The notes under the pieces were generated by a model. That model was not told where the DNA came from. It made no database searches and worked only from the letters and a program-made list of their open reading frames with translations. A DNA stretch of 64,000 bases, from positions 774,372-838,371 of the forward strand of contig JAWKQO010000003.1 in the NCBI GenBank assembly GCA_041390105.1. Direction: 5' to 3'. Numbering within the stretch: the stretch's first letter is position 1; the number at the start of each line of letters is the position of its first letter. Below are positions 35,267-44,257 of the stretch, in pieces. Origin of the DNA: Gemmatimonadota bacterium (GTDB taxonomy: Bacteria; Gemmatimonadota; Gemmatimonadetes; Longimicrobiales; Gaopeijiaceae). The translations under genes were made by a program, and so were the position numbers.

Positions 35267-37516
35267 CTAGAACGACAGCCGGTACGCCAACCGAAGCTCC
35301 CGCCCCGGCATCGGTGCCACGTCCTTCAACAGCGACGTGTGGGGGCGCGCCTCCGCATCCGTCAGATTGCGCCCGGTCAGGGTTACGTCGTGGGCCACCG
35401 CGCCCTGGATGAACCGGTAGGATACGGACCCACCCGCGAGCGTGTAGCCTGCGGTCTCCGTCTCGAAGGACGCGACCCGATCCTGACGCAGAGCCCGGCG
35501 GACGTCCAGATCGGCCCGCAGGCGGCCGGCGTCGAACTCGACCCCACCCCGCAGCGACGGCGGGGGGATGCGGGGGAGAGGCTCCTCGGTGTCTCGTAGC
35601 GTGGCGCGCACGTAGTCAGCCCCGAAGCGCAGGGCCGCGTGACGCGCACCGACGTGGTAGACCTCCACGTTGCCGTCCACCTCGAAACCCAGATGGATGG
35701 CATCCGCCTGCGTGTAGCGGACCTCCTGCAGGCCGTCCTGCTCCTGGCCGGTGAAGCTCGCGTAGATGAAGTCGCTGAAGCGGTTCACATAGCCGGTGAC
35801 GGATCCCTGAACGCGACCCACGGTGAGGCGCGCGGAGGCGTCCACGCTGAGCGCGCTCTCCGTGCCCAGGGTCGGGTCACCCACCTCGTAGGAGTCCGTG
35901 GCCAAGTGGGGCCCATTGGAGTAGAGCTCTTCCGGCGTGGGCAGCTTGATCGAACGCGACGTGGCCAGCGCCAGGGTCAGCCGCTCCCCGACGGGCACGT
36001 TCAGCCCCGCGGAGACGGAAAGACCCGAGTGCGACCGATCCGTATCGTTGGCTCGTTCGGTGGAGACCTGTCGCTCGAAGCGCGCCCCCAGCTGGATCCG
36101 AGCCGCTTCCAGGTCGAGCTCCTCGAAGGCGAACAGCCCCAACTGGGTGGTTTCCGAACGCGGAACGAACGCCTCCTCTCCCACAGCCTCGAAGTCCCGG
36201 CTGGAGAACTGAAGACCGAGGGCTCCTTTCGAGGGGCCGAACTCACGGTGATGGGCCTCCAGCCGGCCCTCCCACTGGTTGTTGAGGAAGCGGGTGCCCA
36301 CGGCACCACCCTCCAACTCCGCGTGCTCATAGTCGGAGAGTCCGAAGCGCGCCCGCAGGTGTTCGATGGTGTGCGCGGTGCGGAGCGACCCTCCCATGTC
36401 CAGTCGCCGCTGGTTCAGATCGATCTGGACCGACCCCTCCTCCGCACTGGGCGTCGGCTCCGCTCCGGCGTCCTCGTGGTGGTGCCCCGGAACGCCGTAG
36501 CGGGAGTCGTAGCGTCCCACGGCGATCCCGAAGTATCCCTGCTCCCCGACCAGCGAGGCGCCGAGCGCACCGCTGGTGGTCTCGATCGCCGAGTTCTCCA
36601 GGATGCCGGACTCCTCCCCCGGATCGGGAGCGATCTCGGCGAAGCCAGGAATGGAGTAGTCGCCCGTGGTGCGGTGCTCACCGCGGATGTTGAACGCCAG
36701 CGGGCCCGTGTGCCCACCCGCTTCGCCCGAGAGGCTGCGCTCGTCCGCGACCGTGCCCCCCAGCGCCTGGACGTGTCCCCTCACGCGCGCACCGCCCACC
36801 TCGGTGGGGATACGCTCATCCACTACGTTGACGACGCCCCCGATCGCGGAGCTCCCGTAGAGCAGCGTGGCCGGTCCACGCACCACCTCGATCTGCGAGG
36901 CGGAACCAGGGTCGATGGAGACGGCATGGTCGGGGCTGGTGTTGGAGGCATCTCCGACGCCGACACCGCTCTCCAGGATGCGCACACGGTCCCCGCCCAA
37001 CCCGCGGATCAGCGGTCGGCTGGCCCCGGGCCCGAAGTACGTGCTACTGACCCCGGGTTCGCCGGCCAGCGTCTCACCCAACGTGGGCTGAGCCTTTCGG
37101 GCCAGCTCCCGGCCTCCGAGCACACCGGCGGCCTGATACAACTCAGAGGTGCGCAGGGCCTCGGGACCGGCGGTGACCACCAGCGCTTCCATGTGATAGA
37201 GGGGATCGAGCGCGAGAACGACCTCCGTGGTGCCGCCTGCGGTCACCTGGACGCGTTGGAGCGAACCCGCTCCGACCACGCTTTCGGCCTCCACGAGGTA
37301 GGCGCCCACGGGGACGCGCTCGAAGATGAACCGGCCATCGGGACCGGCCTCCACTGCCCGACCGAGCGTGACGATGTGTACGTGCGCAGCAGGTGCCGGA
37401 TCGCCGGCCGAGGTGACGACCTGCCCCCGAATCGTGCCGGTCTGGGCCGCGAGCGGCGAAAGGAGGCCGAGCAGAACGACGGTGCTCAGCGCAAGGATGT
37501 GTAGAAGCCTTCTCAT
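35267..37516 (-). CDS. TonB-dependent receptor, ZnuD-like, with carboxypeptidase-regulatory N-domain
   Basis: 749-residue outer-membrane receptor. A signal peptide is followed by a CarboxypepD_reg-like domain (about 24-105), a plug domain (LIRGLGGDRVRILESGVGVG, IEVVRGPATLLYGSSAIGG) and a 22-strand-type barrel ending in YRLSF. The sequence DASNTSPDHAVSIDP and a histidine cluster GHHHED (His345-347) in an extracellular loop are typical of ZnuD-type zinc receptors, so zinc or another divalent metal is the likely cargo. The ATG at 37514-37516 starts the signal peptide. A palindrome lies 23 bp upstream and a DUF2946-like gene follows upstream on the same strand. Confidence 0.9.
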   Translation of the reverse strand: MRRLLHILALSTVVLLGLLSPLAAQTGTIRGQVVTSAGDPAPAAHVHIVTLGRAVEAGPDGRFIFERVPVGAYLVEAESVVGAGSLQRVQVTAGGTTEVVLALDPLYHMEALVVTAGPEALRTSELYQAAGVLGGRELARKAQPTLGETLAGEPGVSSTYFGPGASRPLIRGLGGDRVRILESGVGVGDASNTSPDHAVSIDPGSASQIEVVRGPATLLYGSSAIGGVVNVVDERIPTEVGGARVRGHVQALGGTVADERSLSGEAGGHTGPLAFNIRGEHRTTGDYSIPGFAEIAPDPGEESGILENSAIETTSGALGASLVGEQGYFGIAVGRYDSRYGVPGHHHEDAGAEPTPSAEEGSVQIDLNQRRLDMGGSLRTAHTIEHLRARFGLSDYEHAELEGGAVGTRFLNNQWEGRLEAHHREFGPSKGALGLQFSSRDFEAVGEEAFVPRSETTQLGLFAFEELDLEAARIQLGARFERQVSTERANDTDRSHSGLSVSAGLNVPVGERLTLALATSRSIKLPTPEELYSNGPHLATDSYEVGDPTLGTESALSVDASARLTVGRVQGSVTGYVNRFSDFIYASFTGQEQDGLQEVRYTQADAIHLGFEVDGNVEVYHVGARHAALRFGADYVRATLRDTEEPLPRIPPPSLRGGVEFDAGRLRADLDVRRALRQDRVASFETETAGYTLAGGSVSYRFIQGAVAHDVTLTGRNLTDAEARPHTSLLKDVAPMPGRELRLAYRLSF

Positions 37517-37538
37517 GGCTCCCCCATGGCGGCGCCGA

Positions 37539-37556
37539 CCGTGTGTGGGCACACGG
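37539..37556. promoter_or_regulatory. Palindrome upstream of the ZnuD-like gene
   Basis: CCGTGTG-TGGG-CACACGG is a perfect 7-4-7 inverted repeat 23 bp before the receptor start codon. It could be an operator for a metal regulator or a leader hairpin; it does not match the usual Zur box. Confidence 0.35.
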
Positions 37557-37624
37557 CCCCGCACGTCGGCTTTGTGATCGATGGATGAGGTGGACCCGGA
37601 CCGCGTGGGACCGGGATCAGGCGA

Positions 37625-37993
37625 TCACGCCAAGGGGGGAGCGCGGGCGAGGTGGAGGGAGCGAACGTGGACGGCGTGCGGCAGCTCCTCTGCCACCGCA
37701 ACGACCACGAAGGCGACGCTGGGGGAGGCCGGTGTGAGCGCGGCCGCGCCGGGAAGCTGCAAGCCCAAGGTGCGGCCGACCACGCACAGGAAGTGGTTGT
37801 GGGCCAGCGCACAGGCAGCCGCCCCCTGACCCTCCAGGTGGGTCTCGGGAACGAACGACGTATCGAGGCGCGCCTCGGCCAGCGAGCCGAACAACGCCAG
37901 GACGAGTTGAAGCGGCAGCAGGACGCGCGCCGCCCCTCGCCACCGGCCCAGCAGGCCGATGTGCTCCGCGAAGGGCGGCGCGCTCTGTGTCAT
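37625..37993 (-). CDS. Small DUF2946-like envelope protein next to metal receptor
   Basis: 122-residue protein with one N-terminal hydrophobic segment (RVLLPLQLVLALFGSLA), a His/Cys-containing middle (HLEGQGAAACALAHNHFLC), a second hydrophobic stretch (SVAFVVVAVA) and a RAPP-containing C-terminus, a pattern seen in DUF2946-like proteins encoded near TonB metal receptors. The ATG at 37993 has GGAG six bases upstream. It is 108 bp ahead of the ZnuD-like gene, in the same direction. Metal binding is inferred from the His/Cys motif and context only. Confidence 0.6.
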   Translation of the reverse strand: MTQSAPPFAEHIGLLGRWRGAARVLLPLQLVLALFGSLAEARLDTSFVPETHLEGQGAAACALAHNHFLCVVGRTLGLQLPGAAALTPASPSVAFVVVAVAEELPHAVHVRSLHLARAPPLA

Positions 37994-38024
37994 CGGGACT
38001 CCGTGGTGACCGGAGGCATCCGGC

Positions 38025-39380
38025 TCAGCTGGCGATGCGCCTGAACTGCATCACCTTCACCATGTACTTCTCGAAGAAGAACTTCTGGATGTCCATCATA
38101 TCGATCTCGCGGCCCTGGATGTAGGCCTGCTCGATGTTGCTGGTCATGTCCAGAGGCGTGCCCGTGGTGATCAAGAGCGTTGCCTGCTTACCGGGCTCCA
38201 GGGAGCCTACCCGATCGTCGATGCCCATGAACTGGGCGGCGTTGATGGTCACGGCCTTGAGCGCCTCTTCCTCAGGCAATCCGAAGGCCACGGCCACGCC
38301 CGCCTCCCACGGAAGCCGGTTGCTGTAGAGCGCACCGGACCCTCCGGAGATCGCGAACTTCACGCCCTTCTCGTAGAGGTGGGCAGGTGTGGCGTACGCA
38401 TCGTCGTACCCTTCGTAGGCACGCTCCGGGGCCGCCATGGTCGACGTGAGGATCACGGGCACGTCTTCCGCCACCAGGCGGTCCGCCACGTGGATGGCAT
38501 CACGCCCGCCCCGAATCACCACCCGCACGCCTTCGGACTTGGCCCAGGTGATGGCGTCGTTGATCTGCGCCGCGCCATCGGCCGCCACCACCACGGGGAT
38601 GTCACCGTCCAACGCGGGGATCATGGCCGCGTAGCGCGAGTCGGTACGAACCTGCTGACCGGCGGCCACCGCGTCTCGGTAGGCGCGCGCCTCGGCGAAG
38701 AAGTCCTTGATCTGCTGGACCTGCTCCTCGTAGCTGGGCGGGTTCTCCTGGCGCGGTCCGCCGAAGCCACCGAAGCGCCGCCGCCGCGGGTGCGGATCAG
38801 GCCAGTTGACGTTCAGCGCCGCCGCGCGCTCCATCGACATCTCTTCCCAGGACCAGCCCTCCAGGCTCATCGCCGACGACATGCCGGAGATCAGCCCTCC
38901 GCCGGGTGTGGTCATCGCCACCAACACGCCGGCCGAACGCGTGGTGCCGATATGACGGCTCTCCGCATTGACGGCCACGTCTGCATGCACGTTCGGATTG
39001 AAGTCGCCCAGCTCGTTGACGTCGTTGGACACGTCCACCGCGCCGATCTCGCTGATGCCTACCGTGCTGTAGGCGTCGATCAGGCCCGGGTAGATGTGCT
39101 TGCCCGACACGTCCACCACCCGAGTGCCGGCCGGGAGCTGCACGTCGGTGCCGATCGCCGAGATCAGTCCGTTCTCGAACAGGATGGTCCCGTTCTCGAT
39201 CACGCCGTTGGTCACGGTGTGGATGGTGGCGCCCTGCAGTGCCACCGGCTCGGACTGGGGCGGCACCGTCATCCGCACCTGGGCCGCCGCCGACCGGGGC
39301 GCCACGGCCAGCGTGAGCGCGGCCACCGCGCACATCCCCATCCGCACCTTCCTCATGAAGCCTCGCTTGGTCGTGGTCAT
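38025..39380 (-). CDS. Secreted amidohydrolase-family protein with degenerate metal site
   Basis: 451-residue protein with signal peptide (AVAALTLAVAPRSAAAQ) and the amidohydrolase frame: N-terminal beta-sandwich (GATIHTVTNGVIENGTILF), a barrel and the closing motif DDRVGSLEPGKQATLLI. The metal-binding HxH after strand 1 reads IDAYST instead of IDAHTH, and the late Asp motif reads AISGGSG. The usual two-metal centre is therefore not conserved, so it may be non-catalytic or use different ligands. It starts 2 bp after the stop of the two-domain amidohydrolase, so both are expressed together. Confidence 0.85.
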   Translation of the reverse strand: MTTTKRGFMRKVRMGMCAVAALTLAVAPRSAAAQVRMTVPPQSEPVALQGATIHTVTNGVIENGTILFENGLISAIGTDVQLPAGTRVVDVSGKHIYPGLIDAYSTVGISEIGAVDVSNDVNELGDFNPNVHADVAVNAESRHIGTTRSAGVLVAMTTPGGGLISGMSSAMSLEGWSWEEMSMERAAALNVNWPDPHPRRRRFGGFGGPRQENPPSYEEQVQQIKDFFAEARAYRDAVAAGQQVRTDSRYAAMIPALDGDIPVVVAADGAAQINDAITWAKSEGVRVVIRGGRDAIHVADRLVAEDVPVILTSTMAAPERAYEGYDDAYATPAHLYEKGVKFAISGGSGALYSNRLPWEAGVAVAFGLPEEEALKAVTINAAQFMGIDDRVGSLEPGKQATLLITTGTPLDMTSNIEQAYIQGREIDMMDIQKFFFEKYMVKVMQFRRIAS

Positions 39381-39382
39381 GG

Positions 39383-42382
39383 TCAGTTCCTCCCCCGCCG
39401 CGCCGGCGCATTGCCGTTCCCGCCGCCGCTGCTCTGCACCGCGAGGATCGCCTGGATGAGCTGCCGTCGCTCGCGCTCGATCTGCTCGCGCATGGCTTTG
39501 TCTTCGTCCAGCGAGAAATACCGCCGTCCGTCCACCCAGGTCTGTTCGGCGCGCGTGAACTGCGACAGCGGATCGCCGTTCCAGATCACGAAGTCGGCGT
39601 CCTTACCCGGCTCCAGCGAGCCCACGCGGTCGTCGATGGCCACCGCCTTGGCAGACTGATTGGTCACGGTGGACAGAGCCTGCTCCTCGGTGAGCCCGGT
39701 GCGCAGCAACTTACCTGCTTCCCAGTTCATGCGACTGGAGATCTCGGAGTCGTCCGAGTGCAGCGAGGTCACCACACCCGCTTCCATCAGGATGCGCGCG
39801 TTGTACACCGTCGCGTCGTAGGCCTCCAGCTTGAAGGAACCCCAGTCGCTCCACACCACCGCCGCCACGCCGGCCTTGGCCAGCTCCGGCGCGATCTTGT
39901 ACGCCTCCACGCCGTGCTGGATGGCCTGGACACGGAAGCCGAATTCCTCCGCCAACCGGATCAGGGCCAGGAACTCGTCGGCGCGGTATCCATGCGAAGA
40001 GATCAGGAGCTTCTGGTTCAGGATGTCCAGGATCGCCTCCATGCGTAGATCGCGGCGCGGTGGCAGTCCTTGGTGCGTCTCCTCCCAGCGCTTCCATTCG
40101 CGCTCGTAGTCACGTGCGGCCATGAAGTGATCGCGGATGATCTCCTGCACTCCCATGCGAGTGTCCGGGTAGCGCCCCTGACGCCGCTTGGGGTTTTCGC
40201 CCAACGCGAACTTCACCGTGCGCGGGGCGTTCTCCAGTTTCAGATCCTCGGGCAACGCTCCCCAGCGCATCTTCACGAACACGTTCTCCCCACCGATGGG
40301 GTTGGCGGAGCCGTGCTTCACGTGCGCCGTGGTGAGACCGCCGGCCAGCTGCCGGTACATCCAGATGTTGTTGTGGGTGACCACGTCGCCCATCCGCACC
40401 TCGGGCACGATCGCGAAGCCGCTCTCGTTGACGTCACTCACGCCGGAGTGCAGGTGCGGATCGATCAGGCCGGGCGTGACCTGCTTGCCGGTGCCGTCGA
40501 TCTCGAACGCGCCGCGCGGCGCGTTCAGATCCACGCCCACCTCGGCCACCTTGCCTGCGCGGACAAGCAGGTCGGCGTTCTCCAGCCGCCCCTGCGGACC
40601 TTGCGTCCAGATGGTGGCGTTGCGCACCACCACCGCAGCGGGCTGCTCCGGAATCGCGCTCCGCCCGAACTCCATCATCGGGCGAATGAAGGGCAGGTCG
40701 ATCTGGGGCACGTTCATGGCCACGGTACCGCGGGCCGCGCCTTCGAAGGCTGCGGTGCGCGTGCCGCGGAAGGACGGGTCGGCGCCGTTGGGCAGGGAGG
40801 TCCAACCGTAGAACTCCTCACCCTGGACCGACCCGGCGAGCAGAGCGGTGCCCTCGTAGCCGAGGTCCTCCGCATCGAAGCGCACCTCGAGGCGTCCGGT
40901 CTCCGCAACCACCGTGGCCGAGGCGAGATCGATGCTGGCGCCTTCGCCCCCACCCGTCGCGATGTCGATGCTGCCCCGCAGCCGGTTGAGGGGGCCCTCC
41001 AGCCGGAGCTCGGCCTCGAAGCCCCATTCGTCGTCCGACGCGATCCGCCAGGTGCCGCGCGGATCGATCTGGGCCGGGCGGGTCACTCCGTACACGCGGC
41101 CCTGCACCCACACGTCGCGGACCGTGGCCTCCTCACGGAAGAGGTCACCCTCGCTCACCACCAGGTTGGCCACCTTGCCCTGGGCGATGGTGCCGAGCGT
41201 GCGGTCCACACCCAGCCACTGGGCGGGCGTGGTGGTCAGCGCCGCCAGCGCAGCGTCCGGAGAGAGCCCGCGCGCGACTGCGATGCGCAGGTTGGGCAGG
41301 AACTGGCTGAGTGAGGAGAGCCCGTCGCTGGTGATGGCGAAGCGCACGCCGGCCGCGGCCAACTGCGCCGGACTGGTCGGTGCCAGGTACCAGTGCCGCA
41401 GATCCTGGAGGCTGGCGTTGAGGGCGGCCTCGGGGTCGTCCACGTCCGGTGCGTCCGGGAAGTCCAACGGGATGATCAACGGTTCGGTGCGTCCGCGCAG
41501 GACGTCGATGATGCGATACTCCTGCCCGCTCCCCCGGTACCAGGCGTTCAGGTGGAAGTCGGCGGCGAGCTTCTGCGCCCGCAGGTACTCCTCTTCGCTC
41601 GTGGTCTCGAAGACCACCGACTGCTGGCCTTGCACCACGTCCCGCAGCGCGGCCAGCGCCTCGCTGGTCTCGGGGGGCAGGAACGCACGACCGCTCTGCT
41701 CGTAGGCGTCCCAGGCGCGGATGTACCAGTCCGCGTCCATGAACGTCTGCTTCATCAGGGCGATCACGCCCATGGACGAGTTGGGATAGGACCCGCCGAA
41801 TGGCGATCCACCCAGCGCAAAGGAGCGCTGGAAGCCGATGGCCTGGATCAGGTCCGGCCGCAGCACCCGGTCGCGGACGCCGGCATCGCCCAGGTTCACC
41901 ACGGAGGCGGTGCCCCGGAAGATGCCCTGCGTCGGTACCGCCAGGGCGGTGCCGAACCCTTGCGAGCGCAGCGCCGCACGACGCGCATCGTCGTCCTTGA
42001 GGCTGCGCGTGGTGCTGAACCAAGCGCGCACCTGCGGATTCCAGTGCGTGGGTCCGACATCGCCCGCCTCGTCCATCCCGAGATCCGCATGCGCGTCGAT
42101 GAAGCCGGGATAGACGGTCAGACCGCTGAGGTCCCACACGCGCGCGCCCGCAGGTGCCTGCAGGTTGCGACCGACCTGTTGGATGAGACCGTCGCGGATG
42201 ACGATGGTGGCGTTGTCCAGCACCTGCCCGGGCGCGGTGACGACACGTGCACCTACCAGGGCATGGAAGCCGGTCCCGTTGTCCCGCATGCCCTCGATGG
42301 GCTGGGTCCGGGTGGCTTGTTGGGCGCCAAGCCCGTTCGTGAACAGGAGGGCGAGGCCCAATGCAGAGAGGAGTGCTCTCAC
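39383..42382 (-). CDS. Secreted two-domain amidohydrolase
   Basis: 999-residue secreted protein with a signal peptide (LLSALGLALLFTNGLGAQ). It contains two amidohydrolase-type units: domain 1 (about 35-450; VYPGFIDAHADLG, then AITSDG) and domain 2 (about 590-990; VTPGLIDPHLHSG, HSDDSE, and DDRVGSLEPGKDADFVIW). Domain 2 keeps a canonical HxH; domain 1 has HxD. Between them lies a beta-sandwich insert with AAVV/QID-type strands. The substrate is unknown; relatives hydrolyse cyclic amides or dipeptides. A candidate promoter lies about 90 bp upstream. Confidence 0.88.
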   Translation of the reverse strand: MRALLSALGLALLFTNGLGAQQATRTQPIEGMRDNGTGFHALVGARVVTAPGQVLDNATIVIRDGLIQQVGRNLQAPAGARVWDLSGLTVYPGFIDAHADLGMDEAGDVGPTHWNPQVRAWFSTTRSLKDDDARRAALRSQGFGTALAVPTQGIFRGTASVVNLGDAGVRDRVLRPDLIQAIGFQRSFALGGSPFGGSYPNSSMGVIALMKQTFMDADWYIRAWDAYEQSGRAFLPPETSEALAALRDVVQGQQSVVFETTSEEEYLRAQKLAADFHLNAWYRGSGQEYRIIDVLRGRTEPLIIPLDFPDAPDVDDPEAALNASLQDLRHWYLAPTSPAQLAAAGVRFAITSDGLSSLSQFLPNLRIAVARGLSPDAALAALTTTPAQWLGVDRTLGTIAQGKVANLVVSEGDLFREEATVRDVWVQGRVYGVTRPAQIDPRGTWRIASDDEWGFEAELRLEGPLNRLRGSIDIATGGGEGASIDLASATVVAETGRLEVRFDAEDLGYEGTALLAGSVQGEEFYGWTSLPNGADPSFRGTRTAAFEGAARGTVAMNVPQIDLPFIRPMMEFGRSAIPEQPAAVVVRNATIWTQGPQGRLENADLLVRAGKVAEVGVDLNAPRGAFEIDGTGKQVTPGLIDPHLHSGVSDVNESGFAIVPEVRMGDVVTHNNIWMYRQLAGGLTTAHVKHGSANPIGGENVFVKMRWGALPEDLKLENAPRTVKFALGENPKRRQGRYPDTRMGVQEIIRDHFMAARDYEREWKRWEETHQGLPPRRDLRMEAILDILNQKLLISSHGYRADEFLALIRLAEEFGFRVQAIQHGVEAYKIAPELAKAGVAAVVWSDWGSFKLEAYDATVYNARILMEAGVVTSLHSDDSEISSRMNWEAGKLLRTGLTEEQALSTVTNQSAKAVAIDDRVGSLEPGKDADFVIWNGDPLSQFTRAEQTWVDGRRYFSLDEDKAMREQIERERRQLIQAILAVQSSGGGNGNAPARRGRN

Positions 42383-42467
42383 GAGGTCTCCAATTGGATC
42401 GAAAGAAGTCGGAGCACCCGCCGGTGCGGCCCGCCGGCTGGGGTGCGGCGGAAAGGGCGGGAGATGA

Positions 42468-42496
42468 TGTCTATGCTACACTAGGCACTCGGTCAA
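42468..42496 (-). promoter_or_regulatory. Candidate promoter of the amidohydrolase pair
   Basis: On the minus strand, TTGACC (42491-42496) and TAGACA (42468-42473) are separated by exactly 17 bp, about 86 bp upstream of the amidohydrolase start. The -35 is good; the -10 is partial. Confidence 0.4.
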
Positions 42497-42509
42497 ACCG
42501 GGCGGCCGG

Positions 42510-42529
42510 GGGGCGCCGGGGAGCGCCCC
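42510..42529 (-). terminator. Hairpin after the nicotinamidase gene
   Basis: GGGGCGC (42510-42516) pairs with GCGCCCC (42523-42529) around a 6-base loop, directly beyond the stop codon of the leftward nicotinamidase gene. No T-run follows. Confidence 0.4.
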
Positions 42530-43177
42530 TCAGGCTGAGGCCAGACGCTCCAGCGCGCCGGGGTCCACTACCCCCACCCCCGCCTCCCCCATCTCCCGGA
42601 TCGCCCGCTCCCCATCCCCCGCCGCCAGGTCCACCGCCCGGCACCCCTCCGGAATGAGGCGCACCGCGAACCCCAGCTCCACCCCGTCCAATGCGGTGGC
42701 CCGCACGCAGTAGTCGGTGGCCAGCCCCATCACGTAGAGCGTCTTCACCCCCCGGTCCCGGAGGTAGCCCGCCAGACCGGTGCGCTTCCGCCGGGCGTTG
42801 TCGAAGAACCCGGAGTAGGAGTCGATGGCCGGGTCGGTCCCCTTCCTGAAGACGGCCTCCACGGGTCGGGTGTCCAGATCGGCGTTGAAGGCCGCGCCCG
42901 AGGTGCCCTGGACGCAGTGGTCCGGCCAGAGCACCTGGGGCAGCCCGTCCAGCTCGATGACGTCCCCGACGCTTCTGCCGGGATGCTGGGAAGCGAAGCT
43001 CCGATGGTGGGCCGGGTGCCAGTCCTGGGTGGCCACTACCAGGGGGAAACGGGCCGCCAGTCGATTGGCCACCGCCACCACCTCGTCTCCGCTCTGGACC
43101 GCCAAGGCCCCACCCGGGCAGAAGTCCATCTGGATGTCGACCAGGATCAGTGCTGAGTTATCGATCGGTGACGTCAC
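42530..43177 (-). CDS. pncA: Nicotinamidase (PncA)
   Basis: Converts nicotinamide to nicotinate and ammonia in NAD salvage. The 215-residue protein of the isochorismatase-like fold has the catalytic triad Asp14 (LVDIQMDF), Lys112 (FRKGTDP) and Cys157 (GLATDYCV), plus the PncA metal site in DWHPAHHRSF and WPDHC (Asp52, His54, His58, His87). The GTG at 43177 overlaps the stop of the flavoprotein gene (GTGA), fixing the start. It is the last gene of the molybdenum hydroxylase cluster, which is unusual company for a salvage enzyme. Confidence 0.92.
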   Translation of the reverse strand: MTSPIDNSALILVDIQMDFCPGGALAVQSGDEVVAVANRLAARFPLVVATQDWHPAHHRSFASQHPGRSVGDVIELDGLPQVLWPDHCVQGTSGAAFNADLDTRPVEAVFRKGTDPAIDSYSGFFDNARRKRTGLAGYLRDRGVKTLYVMGLATDYCVRATALDGVELGFAVRLIPEGCRAVDLAAGDGERAIREMGEAGVGVVDPGALERLASA

Positions 43178-44160
43178 TGTTCGGTGACCAGTTGCTGTAA
43201 CGCGCGCCGCACCTGGACCGGCACCATGGCGCGGCGCCAGTCGGGATCGACGATGATGTTCTCGAGCGGGTGGCACTGCGCATGGGCGCGCTCGGCCAGC
43301 TCCTCGATCAACCCCGGAGAGAGGGCCTCGCCGCGTGCGCGGTCGCTCCAGCCGCTCAGGGTCCGGGGTCGGCTACCCAGGGCGGTCACCACACCCTCCA
43401 GCGTCTCGACGGCCCCAGCGCCGTCGAAGGTGGCCGCCACCGCCACGGTGAGGAGAGGAAAGTCGATCGCGTTCCGCTGCCGCAGCTTGGCGTAGGCGCC
43501 CCGTCGCGACTCCAGGATTGGAATGAAGATTCGGGTCAGGATCTCGGCCGGCCCCCGGCGCGTATTCGCGATGCCATCCGCCACGAAGAAGTCGGAGACA
43601 GGAAGACGCCGCGTGCCTTCCGGTCCAACCAGCTCGAGCTCGGCGCCCAGGGTCATCAGCACCGGGGGCGTATCCGCCGAGTGAGCCGCCACACACTTCT
43701 TCCCGACCTTGGTGACGTGGCAGACGTCCCCGTCCTTCTTCAGGCAGAACCCCAGCGCCTCCCGCCAGAACTGGGTCTGGTTGTAATAGGTGCACCGGGT
43801 ATCCAGGCAGACGTTCCCTCCGACGGTCCCGACGTTCCTGAGTTGCGGACCGGCGACGTGACGGGCGGCCGCGGCCAGCGAAGGCGCATGCCGCCGCACC
43901 TCCGGGCTACGCGCCACCGCGGAGAGGGTCTCGCCGGCGCCCACGACCAGCTCGCGGTTTTCCACACGAATTCCACGGAGCTCGTGGATTCCCCGCAGGC
44001 TCACGAGATGCGCGGGTGTGAACAACCGATGCTTGAGGTTCGGAACCAGATCGGTTCCACCGGCGATGGCCATCGCCGCACCGCCGTGTGCGGCCAGCAG
44101 GTCCACCGCTTCGGCCACCGCAGCCGGCCTGTGATAGGCATACGGGGCTAGGCGCAGCAT
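43174..44160 (-). CDS. FAD subunit of a molybdenum hydroxylase, 4-hydroxybenzoyl-CoA reductase beta-like
   Basis: 328-residue FAD-binding subunit (CO dehydrogenase/xanthine dehydrogenase M-type). FAD contacts lie in AIAGGTDLVPN and NVGTVGGNVC. Between them and the C-terminal lobe is a loop with cysteines 123, 139, 147 and 156 (spacing C-x15-C-x7-C-x8-C, within DTRCTYYN to GKKCVAAHS). This arrangement is the hallmark of the beta subunit of 4-hydroxybenzoyl-CoA reductase, which carries an extra [4Fe-4S] cluster, and is absent from ordinary xanthine dehydrogenases. It overlaps the PncA start. Confidence 0.88.
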   Translation of the reverse strand: MLRLAPYAYHRPAAVAEAVDLLAAHGGAAMAIAGGTDLVPNLKHRLFTPAHLVSLRGIHELRGIRVENRELVVGAGETLSAVARSPEVRRHAPSLAAAARHVAGPQLRNVGTVGGNVCLDTRCTYYNQTQFWREALGFCLKKDGDVCHVTKVGKKCVAAHSADTPPVLMTLGAELELVGPEGTRRLPVSDFFVADGIANTRRGPAEILTRIFIPILESRRGAYAKLRQRNAIDFPLLTVAVAATFDGAGAVETLEGVVTALGSRPRTLSGWSDRARGEALSPGLIEELAERAHAQCHPLENIIVDPDWRRAMVPVQVRRALQQLVTEQ

Positions 44161-44257
44161 CGGTCGCTTGTCAGTAACACGTTTAACGCCATGAGGTTGC
44201 GCTGCACATTCGTTTCGAACCGAAATATGGGTTCATGTTCGCTGCCCCCGGCACTCG

